A stretch of 64,000 bases of DNA from Embiotoca jacksoni (Eukaryota; Chordata; Actinopteri; Embiotocidae): assembly GCA_022577435.1 (NCBI GenBank), contig JAKOON010000009.1, positions 11,923,911 through 11,987,910 on the forward strand. The letters run 5' to 3'. A model generated the notes under the pieces. The model searched no databases, was not told the DNA's origin, and saw only the letters and a list, made by a program, of their open reading frames with translations. Positions within the stretch are counted from its first letter, which is position 1. Every line of letters starts with the position of its first letter. The position numbers and the translations under genes are program-made. Positions 1-11,266 of this stretch are shown in pieces.

Positions 1-261
1 ACGCTGTAGTTTCCGTTTGTCACGGGCTCTCCTCGGTGCGTCCCCGGGTCCGTTCCGGCTCCCCCTGACGCAGCTTTCCAGCCAGCAACCGGTGGACCGA
101 CGGCGCTCGTGTTCTCTCCAAATTCAGCCATGGTGACACTTTTGAATGTCTCAGTTCTCGTGAAAGCAGCGGAGCTCCCGAGACGACAGCGTTGCACGCT
201 GACACAGGCGCGCCATCGTGTGAAGTGAACGAACGGCGACCGCGCGCCAAGAAGCACAGGA

Positions 262-327
<66 letters not shown>

Positions 328-780
328 GCACGCACGCACGCACTGAGGAGGGAGGCGACAGGGTGGGGGAGCCAGCTGAGCGACAGCAGTGACCGACACA
401 CCTTCACCACCAGCACTCCTCCTCACATCGCCGCGACAGCTGGATGTGCGCTTGCGTTCAGGAAGATACCACGGCGCTCGTCTGCTCCTCCTCCTCCTCC
501 TCCGCCTCCTCCTTCTTCTCCTCCTCCACGGTCTAAATCTAAATCCTCATCACATCGTGCCACATAATTATGTAAACCATGATAATTATTACATTTTGAC
601 CTACTCCTGATGTCGCTGCTTCCTCTTACTGTTTCACAGCCAAGACTTTCATCCGCAGCCACTGGTTTCTGAGTTCGGGACCACCAACCGAGTGAAGTCA
701 TCATCTGTCACCGTGAGATGGGTGGAGGGGGTGCGTGGATTTGCTTTCCCGTCCCTCCAATAACGAACCACACACGTACG
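1..780. promoter_or_regulatory. CpG-rich promoter/leader-like region of an unseen gene
   Basis: The first 780 bases are much richer in CpG than the following kilobases, with a CT/CA microsatellite, GC-rich unique sequence and a (CTC)n run near 485-530. A plausible plus-strand donor CACC|GTGAGA lies near 714. On the minus strand an acceptor-like GACAG precedes an open stretch starting MMTSLGWWSR. Neither gives a recognisable protein, so I call only a promoter or first-exon region whose gene and strand are unresolved. Confidence 0.4.
266..342 (+). repeat. Compound microsatellite (CT)n(CA)n(CGCA)n
   Basis: About 14 CT units, about 14 CA units and then five CGCA units in tandem. The alternating purine-pyrimidine part can adopt Z-DNA. 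Cys-Val and Arg-Glu reading frames here are spurious. Confidence 0.95.
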
Positions 781-1109
781 TTGTTTTTGTTGTTGTTGTT
801 GTTTTTTAGGTTACTTTCTAACAAGAGAACTGTACCTTATGACTTTATCAGTGGTTGATAAACAACTCAACATTTTAGGCAATATATCAGTTATTGCTTA
901 TTACTGGGAAGAACTTTTAAGATGACAGGTTGTGAATAACCCTTTTGACCGGTTACCTTGTTTGACCGACCTGTTACAACAAACCGTTCACAAATAAGTC
1001 TAACTGTACACCTGCATACAAGTGAGCGGCCTCGTACTCGCCGGTACTTCAGTTGCAGCACAACTTGATTGTACTCCTCGGTGTACCGTGACTTTCTTCT
1101 GCCCTCTCC

Positions 1110-1260
1110 ATGTCGGGTTACCTGTGCGCTTCGTTACGGTCCTAAATAAACTACATTACCCAGGGAGCACCGCGTGACGCTCACCTGATTCCGTTCTCGC
1201 GCGCCCGCCGTGCGCGTAACGTCACATTAACCTTGTAATAAAGAGGTCATCAAAATAATG
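1110..1260. promoter_or_regulatory. Second CpG-rich core with ZNF143-type motif
   Basis: ACTACATTACCCAGGGAGCA at 1150-1169 closely resembles the ZNF143/STAF element (ACTACAATTCCCAGNATGC). It is followed by a CpG cluster, a CGTCA half-CRE (1219-1223) and, on the minus strand, a good donor ATCAG|GTGAGC near 1187. ZNF143 sites sit within proximal promoters, often bidirectional ones. The gene served is probably to the left, outside the window. Confidence 0.45.
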
Positions 1261-4200
1261 TCAATAATGTTGACCTGGCTCCAAACGGCTACGAAGAAAA
1301 GGCGAACAAGTCAGATGGCGACGAAACAAAGCTTCAAAAGTTAAACTCAAACTCAGCCAGGCCGGGAGCAGGAAGCTAATGTTAGCAACATTAGCATCAG
1401 CAAAAAAAACCAAAAAATGTTTAACCCAAAACGTACTCATCATGAATGATCGTGTCTGTTCTCTCAGAAATGTCGAGTATGCTACTTACTGAAATAATGC
1501 CCCCATAACTGCATGAATTTAATTTGACACTTAATTCTGGTCTGCCACTTCCTGCATGCGTTCCTTTCAAAAGCCCTTGTTTCAAATTAAAAGTCCGCTT
1601 GGCCCTTCATTTACAGGTTTTGACAAGTCTTCTTACTCTAATAATTGAAATGGTTGTTCCATTAATTAAATAAAGAATGTCAGAATATAATACTGAATAA
1701 TTTATTCACTGATACCTGGCCAGCCACTAAGCAGCCTAACATGAATAAATGGAGTTCACTTCAAGCACGGCCTGAATAGCATTAATTGATTAACATTTGT
1801 CTAACTGCAGACTGATGATTAAAACTCTTTATCAATAGCTTCTTGAGATTTAGTAAATGAGTGATTAACCATTTATAAAGCCATTTGTTAAAACTTGTTA
1901 AAAAAAAAAAAGGCTTTTTGATTTCACATTTAAGATTTCTTTCTTCACATCACAAGATGGGACATGCCAGCTGTGATGCTTAAAATGTACAGGCGCAATG
2001 TAGCCTATTTGTGCATGTTGATAATACTTTTGTTTCATCTGACAAAATAGCATTTCACAGATGTTGCTGCCAGCGATATATTGGGGTGTATTGACATGTT
2101 TAGAAATCAATGTAGAAATCATGTATGCGCCATCCTGCTTCATGTCATGATAAAGTGACCTGTTGTGTTATCTTCACAATTTACATTTAGACTTTTGAGA
2201 CAGTTCCTTACTGAACACGCAGGCCAATGTACTGCCTTTCTAAAATTAAATAAAAGTCAAGATCATGGATCTTTCTTGAGAAATTAAGGGGGAAATTATT
2301 GTGATGCAGTGCCTATAAGGGTGAATACCATGTTAGCTTCCTCAATGGTAAATGCCCCCCCCCCTCCCCACCGAAATACAATTACAGGAAGGAGGCCTAT
2401 ATACATTTCTCAGTATGAAAGTACGCACAAAGGAAGGTATCCAGGTCAAATAGATAGACTAGTGTCCACATTCCCTTGGCTGCAGTGTTTGTGGCTCTGC
2501 AGGACAAACAACATGCTCTAAAAAGCTGAACCGACTTTGATTGTTGACAAATCAAGGTCAGCGCAACATTAACTGACACAAAACCAGTGTGTTGTGTGAT
2601 TCATGTGTGGAAATTTCTCAACATTTTCTGTGTAATTGCCCCATAATAAAAGACAGTATTAGGGGAACCTTATCTGAAGAGACAGGTGAGTCTTCCATTT
2701 CATTATCAGTGCTGCATTAACATAATGGAATGACTGCAGTAAAAGCTGTGCAGTCTCGTCGCTGAGGCAGAACTTCTGGATTTCAGTACTGAGTAAATAA
2801 AGGTGTCACACTATAATTAAATGTTGGAAGAGATGTCTGTGCTTTTGACAGTTCAGTTTGGTCATTTTCATTAAAGGGAAGTGATCATCTAGTCATCCAG
2901 GAGGCTCTATCTGGAGGACATTTATACATTAGCTGAAGGAGGCCTGTGGGGATGAGATAGAAGCTCATGCAAAGCTGGAACAGTTGGTCTTTTTTCTTTT
3001 TTTGCCGGTCACAATAATAATGTGATTTTTTTTTTTTTTTTTTTTTTGAGAACAGCACAAAGCTGGGGATGAAATCAGACTGAATTCCAAGGTTGTGGTT
3101 GGTGAGATGCTGGAGATGTCCAAGTATGCCATCCACTTCAAACTGAACACACATTACCACTAGGTAAGGTGGGTAATAGTGCAGCAGCTGAATTCAGATT
3201 TCAGGTGAATTATGTTCAAACCCACAAGTGCTGACTGCAGAGAACATCAAGCAATACGGACATAAACAAGACCAGGCAGCTCCACTCACCAGCCATCTGA
3301 AGTTACTGGGTTGAGTATCTCAACCTACACCATTCGGGTTTTAATGCCAACACCCTTTTTCGCAAAGGCTTTGGTTAAACTGAGTCATTCATGCAAATAT
3401 TCAGTGGTGATTTGTGGCATCCTGTGTTATAACGTAGGGCCTGTACGCCAAGGACAACATGAATCCTATCCTGAATCTCAGCATTTCATAATTCAACCAT
3501 GAATCTGCTTGTGATGACAGAAAATCATTGTCATACCCCTGACCAGACCTCAATGAAGGATGGTGAGGCAGGTATTTGGCATCACACTGCACCCAGAAGA
3601 CATGGATGGTTTGTTATCTTACTCACACAAACTTTCTTACTCTCGCTTTTCTGTTAACTGTATCAAAACTTTCAGACTTTAAACTACACAGAAATATCTA
3701 ACATCAGTGTTTCCTTTCAAAATTAAACACACCGTTCAGCTGCATTAATATACATGATAAAATGTATTAGTTTACAGTCTGTTGCTTAGAATTGCACGCA
3801 CTCTTTTTCAGTAAAGCTGTAGTGTGCACAGACATTCAACACTGTTGTGGCCTCAAAAAGAACATGACACCACAGTCAAAAAAGTATTGGCCTTTGCTGC
3901 CATCTGGTGTTTGATTTCAGAACACACTTCTGGTTTGAGCCAAGCGCTGTCTGCTGCTCCTGCCCTGTATAATTGAGTTTGATGCTTTTAATGTTAACTA
4001 TTAAAATGTATATACTTTTACCAGACAGCATGGCATTGTCAGTTTTTGCAAACAAATGGGAATATGAGGTTGAAATGATGTTCAACCCAAACATGATCAC
4101 AGTCTGAAAATCAATTAAAGGGCTGCTGGAAATGCCAAGGACACAATCCAGTTGTTGTGACATTATGTTGACTTTATCAAATAGTACATTTTAAACCACC

Positions 4201-5222
4201 ATCCACTCTAAAATACAACTGTAAAGTGCCCCTTAGTGCAAATACCACTATCAGCTCGTGTCATTATGCAATGCTAACAGTTACCAGTAGATAATAGCTT
4301 TAAAACACATCCTGTTAGTGCCTCTCTTTTCAAATATATTCTCCAAATGCACAGAGTGAATCTTCCTTTTGAAGCATTTAACAGAAGTGAATAGTTTACT
4401 GTATATTAGGAATTGTCCTGAGACACCATCGGTGTCAGTTATTGCTATAACGAACACCAACCAAGGTATAATCTGGACATTACTCCATTAACAGAGACCA
4501 TATCAGCTATAATCTCAGGCTTTGATAGAAAAAAAAAAACATGACATCTATTATTACTTCTTTAAATTTGGTAAACACATGTTGAAAAAACTATAGTGAA
4601 GGTGGTGGTGTTGGCTGAACACCTGATGTGGTGTCAACATTTAAACACTGGAACCCAAAGCCGTTCCAACCACTTGTTTTGGTTCAGGATTAACAAAAGG
4701 ATGGATGATTGGATGATTTTTTTTTTTCTAAATATGAAAGTATCAAAAACAAAGACAAATGAATATATTAAATATTAAATCAAATGCCAGCATTAACAAA
4801 TCACTGAATGAGTAAGTAAATAATATTAACAAAGCTTAATTTACATAATTAATGCATCCACAAACTCGGTGTTTCCATCCTTTTTAAGTAGCAAAACATA
4901 AGGGTTTTGCTAAAGTCACAATAAAAACATTTAGTAAACGTAAAAACACATGAAATATTAAACAAATAAATTGAAATAACAGGTGGAATTAAAGGATTAT
5001 TTTCACTTACAGAGCCTCTCTGTTTTTGTGTTTGGAGGGAAAGAGGCTCTGCAGGCCAAAGGGGCGGGGTTATATAGTGTCCTGGGAGTGCCCATGAAAT
5101 TGACACACCCAGGACGTGGCACGTAGATGTGAGGATGTCAGGTGTAGTTAGGTCTCATCAAACTTGTGATTTAACACATATATTTCTTTGGCCCATACAA
5201 TAGTTGAGTACATTAACAGTAG
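1261..5222. other. Intergenic sequence downstream of dnah3, no gene seen
   Basis: About 4 kb of AT-rich DNA with short homopolymers (A-run 1899, T-run 3028-3047, C-run 2347). The longest open frames are under 100 codons and show no family resemblance or splice context. A fish-repeat-like phrase (CACTTCCTG then TTCAAATTAAAAGTC, 1545-1592) recurs near 53810-53855. I see no RNA gene. Confidence 0.6.
5010..5080 (+). promoter_or_regulatory. Hairpin, GC-box and TATA cluster antisense to dnah3 3' end
   Basis: A perfect 10-bp inverted repeat (CAGAGCCTCT 5010-5019 and AGAGGCTCTG 5042-5051) is followed by a GC box GGGGCGGGG (5061-5069) and TATATA (5071-5076). The arrangement resembles a small core promoter on the plus strand, in otherwise AT-rich intergenic DNA. 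It may also be a repeat remnant; no downstream ORF supports a gene. Confidence 0.25.
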
Positions 5223-5228
5223 TTTAAT
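5223..5228 (-). terminator. dnah3: Candidate dnah3 polyadenylation signal (ATTAAA)
   Basis: On the minus strand an ATTAAA hexamer begins 24 bases after the dnah3 stop codon. No AATAAA or ATTAAA is obvious in the next 400 bases downstream, so the 3'UTR may be only about 50 nt. This is inferred from motif position alone. Confidence 0.4.
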
Positions 5229-5252
5229 AATGAAATCAGACGATGCTAATTC

Positions 5253-8200
5253 TTAGTCGTCCAGCTGGCAGAGGCATGCCACCCCACGGTTAATCCAGAG
5301 TTTCTGTGGCTCGTTAGAGGGCAGCTCTATGGACAGGACATAGTTGGTAGAGTGCCCAGTGGTGGACAATGTCCCTCGACGGGCGCTGGTTTTGTAAACA
5401 GGACAAACATAGATGTTTTCATGTTTAAACTTGGCCATTTCTCCTGGTTTGAGCTTGATGATGGGCAAAGAGTCGAAGAGAATCTTTGGGAGAGACTCTC
5501 CGATGACCATGTTCTGCCTGTCCCAGCGCGCACCCTCCATGAAAAGACCCTGAACATAAACTCCATCCTCCGGCTTGGCATCCATGTGGGTCTCCTCTCT
5601 GGTTACCTGGAATGCAAATAAGAGTATGAGTATAATACATCCCTTAAATATCACAACTGAATATGACCAAAGACACTGAGGGAGGGTAGAAATTGAATTA
5701 CATACTTCAAATTCAAAACCAATGTAGTCGATGGGGATGGTATACTTCCTGGCAAAATTCTGAGACACTCCAGTAAGAAACGACTGAGTGAAGTAAAACC
5801 CAGAGAGCCAGAAGACTGTAGGTGGACCGTTATCTATCCAACTCTGTGAAGACCGACATCCAGGCATATTAATAGGTATTAGTATATTAGAATGCAATGG
5901 TATTTATATGACTAGCAAAGCATCAGTTTATTATTATTATGTCAATGTTGTTCTTTTTTTTTTTGCTAACACATACTGAATGCGAGTTTAATTATTGAAT
6001 ATTCAAACAATAACATCAAACAAATTATACATATAAATTATTAGACTTCCAACTATTTAGTATGTGGTAAATTAATCTTGGCAGTCATATGAGCAGAAAT
6101 ATGTGTCACCAGAAACTGAATTTTAATCCTTTGTATTTGACTGGCTGAACTTAAATGTTTTCATAAAAAAAATACTTCTGAATAAGATAATTTGATTTTC
6201 TACAACGTAATTGAAATTCAGTTTCAAACGTGAACCTGAATGTTTCAGCGGTGCTGCCGATCAAAACAGAGACAGACGAGAGGAATTTGCATTCAGGGCG
6301 ACACTAAGTGCTGATTGTCTGAACGAGTTTCAGCTTTGGACCGCCTACGGTTTGGGCCCCAGTATAGTCACTATTTGTGTCCGTGTTAAAATCCAGGAAG
6401 TAACTCAATCGAGCGCAGTTGAATGGCATTCTGAGAAAAAGCAGTTTTTCCAACTTTTGAACAAATGGGCTACCAGAGCCGCACCGTTTGGCTGATTTGC
6501 CTCAAATCATATATTCTGGTTATAGAACATACACCGTGTGATCCAAGCAAAAATGGTGGGGTTTCAGCAAGGCTACAAGTAGATATTTAAAAAAAACAAA
6601 AACGTTTGAGGGCGCCCCCTGCTGATGTATGTACACCCAAATATTTATATTAAATCAAAAACTCAGTCTTGACAAGTGTGTCCAATCGCAATTTGGAGTT
6701 CATCTTTAGAAGATCAAATGTTTTTTCCAAAAATGTCACTGAGCTATCAATTTCAAACATCATATCCCTCGTACATAATTCACAATCAGAATCAGAATTC
6801 ACATATCATGTTTGTGATAATTCCAAAGAATTGTTTGAAACCATATTTGTCACTGAGCGAAATCTAGAAAAGGAGTTTCAGGGATCACTATCCCGATCAC
6901 ATATATATTTCACCTTTGCACGGCCTACGGTTTAGGCTCCCCAACCGTTTCTTTGGACAGAAAAATTATACTAATAATGATAAAAAAAAATTCCCCTCGG
7001 GGATTAACAAAGTAACTACCTAACCTAATAATAATTAAAAAAAATTCAACCAAAAACAATAGGGTTCCACCATCGTTGGTGCTTCGGAAACCTAATGATT
7101 CAAGTTCAGTTTCTAGTGATATATATGTTTTAGCTGGGGACTGACACTAAACATAATTCTTACTTGTAGGAACTGTAGCCTGGTTAATAGATCAGTCACA
7201 TAGCTCCCCATTGGTTTGAGAGACGGGTATGACTTGGCTGCCCACAAAGCAGGCACCTTGCCCACCAGCATGCTGTTGAAGACGTTCTCAAGTTCAGACG
7301 ACATAACAATCTGGCCCTTCAGAGCTTTGCGCATGTTTACCAAACTGACATGCACCACATCTGTAAGTCTGACAAGAGGGGAGACCGGAGTGACCAAGAG
7401 TTAATTGTGAAAGGATCTTAAGAGTGTGTTCTGCACAAACAGGTCAATCAACATCTTTTCCAGCCAGATGTGATTGAATGGCGTCACAAGTTGTTACTAC
7501 CTGTTAAAGCGGATGATTTCCTGCCTCAAAACAGTATTCATGGACTCTTCATACATGACTGGGTATTTTACTATCACCATTTGTATGTCAAAGATAGCTG
7601 GCAGCTTAGACAAGATTTCCTCTGCAAGCTCGTCCACCACCTCCTGCAACACAAACATGACAGAACAAGGCTTGATGTAAGATACAAGACAACAGGTTTG
7701 CATAGGATGTTTCTTCAGGGGTGTAAAAAAATATAAAATGAAAGTTCAGACACCAGGCAATGCAAACCTGAGGAGACTTAGCCCCACCGCCTGACTGCCT
7801 GGGCAGAGTCAGCAGAATTCCATCCAGGAGTTGATTGGTCTCTTGATTATCTTTGGTGATATCAGCGTTGCTATGAAGCCCGAATACACAAGGATCGGCA
7901 CAAATTGGGAGGCTTCGAATGTACTTCACATACGTCTAGAAGAAAGAAAGATATGATGGTAATAAAATTACTACATAACACTACTCTTCAACACTGCACC
8001 CTCAAGGCCAAAGACGTTCTAGATTTCCAGACACTAATACACTCTGTGATTAAAACATTTAATCCTCCTCTGGATACACAGCGAAATCAGCTGCGGTTCC
8101 GTTCTTTAAAAAAATGCAAGGCTGCATTTACTTACAGCCGCTTCATGTAATATTAGTACGAACAATTATGGATATTTCTCTCTGTCACATCACTGTGGCG

Positions 8201-11200
8201 TTAATTAGAAATAGACCAGAGCTCTGACAGTACCTTATAGGGGCCTTGAGCTGGAACATAGTACAGATCTTCCTCACACAGGTGGTAGCACTCTTGCTCT
8301 ATGAGCTCCCAACTGTAAAAGATGGACAGGAGCGATAACAGCAGACGTCTGTCTTTGTCATCTGTCACCCTGCCACCGTAGTTGCACTCACCTGACAGGA
8401 GAAAAAAAGCAGAGATCATTCAAACCAGAAAAATGGAAACACAAGGACATGTTTTTTGAGAGGTTTTGTAAAGTTTGAGCCATATTACTGTATACACATT
8501 TTATTATGCCAAGAGAAACGGGGAAGTGATTTGTGATCAAAAATACACCTGTCCTTAAATTTGGGATACATCAGCCTGTGATTCAAAGATGACCTAAGTA
8601 CGTCCTCAGAATATCGTCCTACTGCCCACTTAATTGGTTTAAATTGATTCACTGCTGAGTAAACAGCTGTGAAACTCCCACCTGTAAGGTATGTGAGGGC
8701 CTCTAGTGGAACCTCATCATACTCATCTAGGAACATCTGGATCTGCCTCATACTGATTCTCAGGTCAGACTCATTAAACTCATAAGGAATATTCCAACCT
8801 GGAGAAAGGAGGTAGAAACCAGAGTTTAAAAAAATAAAAAAAAAACATGTTCAATCACACAACGATCAAATGGCAAATAAGCAACACAGTTGTTGTATAT
8901 CTCACCCAAAGGTCCAAAGTTCCTCCTCTCCTGCACCAGAGCATGGAAGAAGGTGAGACCAAAAAGGAGCTTCTGCCAAATGGCCTGTTTCTTGGAGCTG
9001 TTGAAGAAGTCAGGGTCAGAGATGGGGTGACTCAGGTAGGAGCGCAGCAGGTTGGCTCTTATTCCTTTGGGAGGCTCATTGGTCATCTTTAGCCCATTCT
9101 GCAAGATACTAACTGGGAATTTATCAGATGGGTAACTGGTTAACCACAACCTAAGGAGAAGAGGACAAATACATATTATTCTTTTTTAATCATGTTATTG
9201 ATGCAAAAGGCATATTTTCTATTAATATTACTGAATAGAATGTGTTACCTAAAGCTAGGGTGCGTGATCTCTGGGACGATGGTTTCTTCACAGATCCTCT
9301 CCAAAGTGGGCATCCAGCTGGTGGCCAAGTGGCAGTTCTGCAGGACCACCCAAGTGCCCTCCTTGATGGCTTTTTCAATCATCTGAGCTGCTATAGGTCC
9401 CTGTCCTTGACCAAGGGAAATGGTTTGGATCTTACTGCCCCCCATTTCTAGGTCATCAGCAAATTTTAGCAGACCTAAAGGAGCAATGGTGAACTATATT
9501 AAAAGTCTTTCAGCATCCAAAATTAAAATCAAGGGTAGTTGTTCACCTACTCTATTGTATATTATCAATTTATCTACGTGGTGTGGAGCTATAGTGGGTT
9601 AATACATAGAAGAAACGTGTATGTGATCAATTAATCACCTGCAGTTGGGTCAGATCCTGGTGACAACACAAAGATGAGGGGAGAGCAGCAGTTTGAGTCT
9701 TTGTAGCTCCCTGCTAAGTCAAAGGTAGGTGGTTCAATGTAAACTTGTCCCATGTTATCCACTATGAAATCCTGCACTGCTGGAACCAGTTTATCAGGCC
9801 TGAAGCACCTGATCACGACCATTCGATCCAGTCCCACCAACTTACACCACTGGTCAGGCAGCTGGTCCTCATGGGGCTTTCCTGAGTCATAAAGCTTCTT
9901 CCATTTGGAGATGTTGTCTTGGATATGTTTAAGCAGCCCATCCAGGTTTGGAAGTTTGGAAGCCCTGACAATCTCAGACCAACATTTGTCAGACAGCCAC
10001 TCTGGAGCAGGGTTAGGATAAGGGTTGTCCAAAGCGAGGCCACCAGTTAGGAGGAAACGCCAGACTTGATCATCAACTTGGCCCTTACCCTGCATGATGC
10101 CGACAGTGAGCAGAAGGGAGAAGAGCAGCTTATCCTTCTCAAAAAGCGAGCGGCAGACATTATTGTAGATGGTGAGGGTAAAGTGCTCAACAATGTTGTT
10201 GATTCTATCAGCCACATCCTCACTCTGTACACTCTCTGCGATGGAATAAAGGTATAGGTTGATGAACCAGGTCAGGGAGTACTGGTACATAGGCTCGATG
10301 TTGGCCATTTCTGAGATACAGAAAAACAAGATGGAGGAGTGCTCAGCCACAGGTCGGTAGCCCATGCGAGTGTCATCAATCTCTTTCTCAGTAACACTGG
10401 CAATTTTTTGCTTCTCAGATATCTCCTCAGACAGTATTTTGGAGGATGACAAGACCTTAATAGCGGTCTCATCCTCCAGGATGTTCCCCTCCGAAGAGGA
10501 CAGCACTTCTAAGATCTTATCCTCAATTTCCTTCAGCTGCTTGTTGTTGGCAGCACTCTCCAGAATGAGTTGGTTCTTTTTCTCCTCTAGGTCAGGCTTC
10601 TCTTTGGCTGCTACAAGCCCTAAAAGCTGGTCCTGTAAGCCTTGTGGAGTGATCATGAAGTTCAGCAGACAGACTTTCACAGCCACGTTAGGAAGGTAAT
10701 GAGGGTTCCTCAGTCCAGTTGTCATGTAGAACAAAAAGTCTTTAGAGTATTCCACGATATTCTCACCTATTTTCATGTACTCTACACCCTGCTGTTTGAA
10801 GGTCTGTTTCAGCAACACAGGCTCGAGTACTGGATCCAGATCCTCGCCAACATTTTCCAAAAGAACGGGAGTCCCAAACTGGATGCAGTTTTCTAAGATT
10901 CTCACATAGTTTCCATCTGACAGTTTGATCACAGCAAGCTTGTTAGCCTTCTCCATGTTCTTGATCCACTTGTTGGCTTGACCTTGAGGATCAATCATTA
11001 GGGGCCACCGGCGGGAGTTAAACACAATGATGCCATTGTCTGTGGAGAAGGAGTCCACTGGCAGTCCAGCAATCTGCCATGCCCTGATGGCCACCTGGTT
11101 ACCCAGAATGTTACTGAGGTTGAAGTCCTCGGAGGAGGGGATTTCCTTCTGTTGGCACAGGATGTGCCACTGTTCCTGCAACTCTGTACGGTAATCTACT

Positions 11201-11266
11201 GTAAACGCCCCAAGGTACGACACAGTTCCAGAGGACAGGAGGATGTCACCTGTCAGATTAGTGTAT
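5253..11266 (-). other. dnah3: dnah3 exons 53-62: AAA5, AAA6 and C-terminal cap
   Basis: Coding exons 11266-9639 (1,628 bp, the largest), 9474-9249, 9150-8906, 8798-8682, 8391-8234, 7935-7768, 7643-7501, 7368-7164, 5843-5706 and 5606-5253, about residues 2915-4041. AAA5 has the ILSSGTVSYLGAFT and AWQIAGLPVDSFS stretches. AAA6 follows with FVLSPGSDPTAG and QGQGPIAAQMIEKAI. The C-terminal domain includes GGRVTDDKDRRLLLSLLS, FWLSGFYFTQSFLTGVSQNF and the terminal LWINRGVACLCQLDD. Stop codon TAA is at 5255-5253. The intron 5844-7163 is long (1.3 kb) and filled with repeat-like sequence. Confidence 0.94.

Noticed and set aside
20..610. Open frames with CVCVCV, ERERER or poly-Leu stretches
   Set aside because: They are translations of the CT/CA/CTC repeats, with no splice context or family resemblance.
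423..709. Minus-strand open stretch starting MMTSLGWWSR with acceptor- and donor-like edges
   Set aside because: Recognisable as no family and overlapping repeat-coded residues; too weak to call an exon.
6211..6935. Open frames of 94 and 88 codons in dnah3 intron 60
   Set aside because: They lie inside repeat-like sequence and match no protein; the flanking dnah3 exons splice across them.
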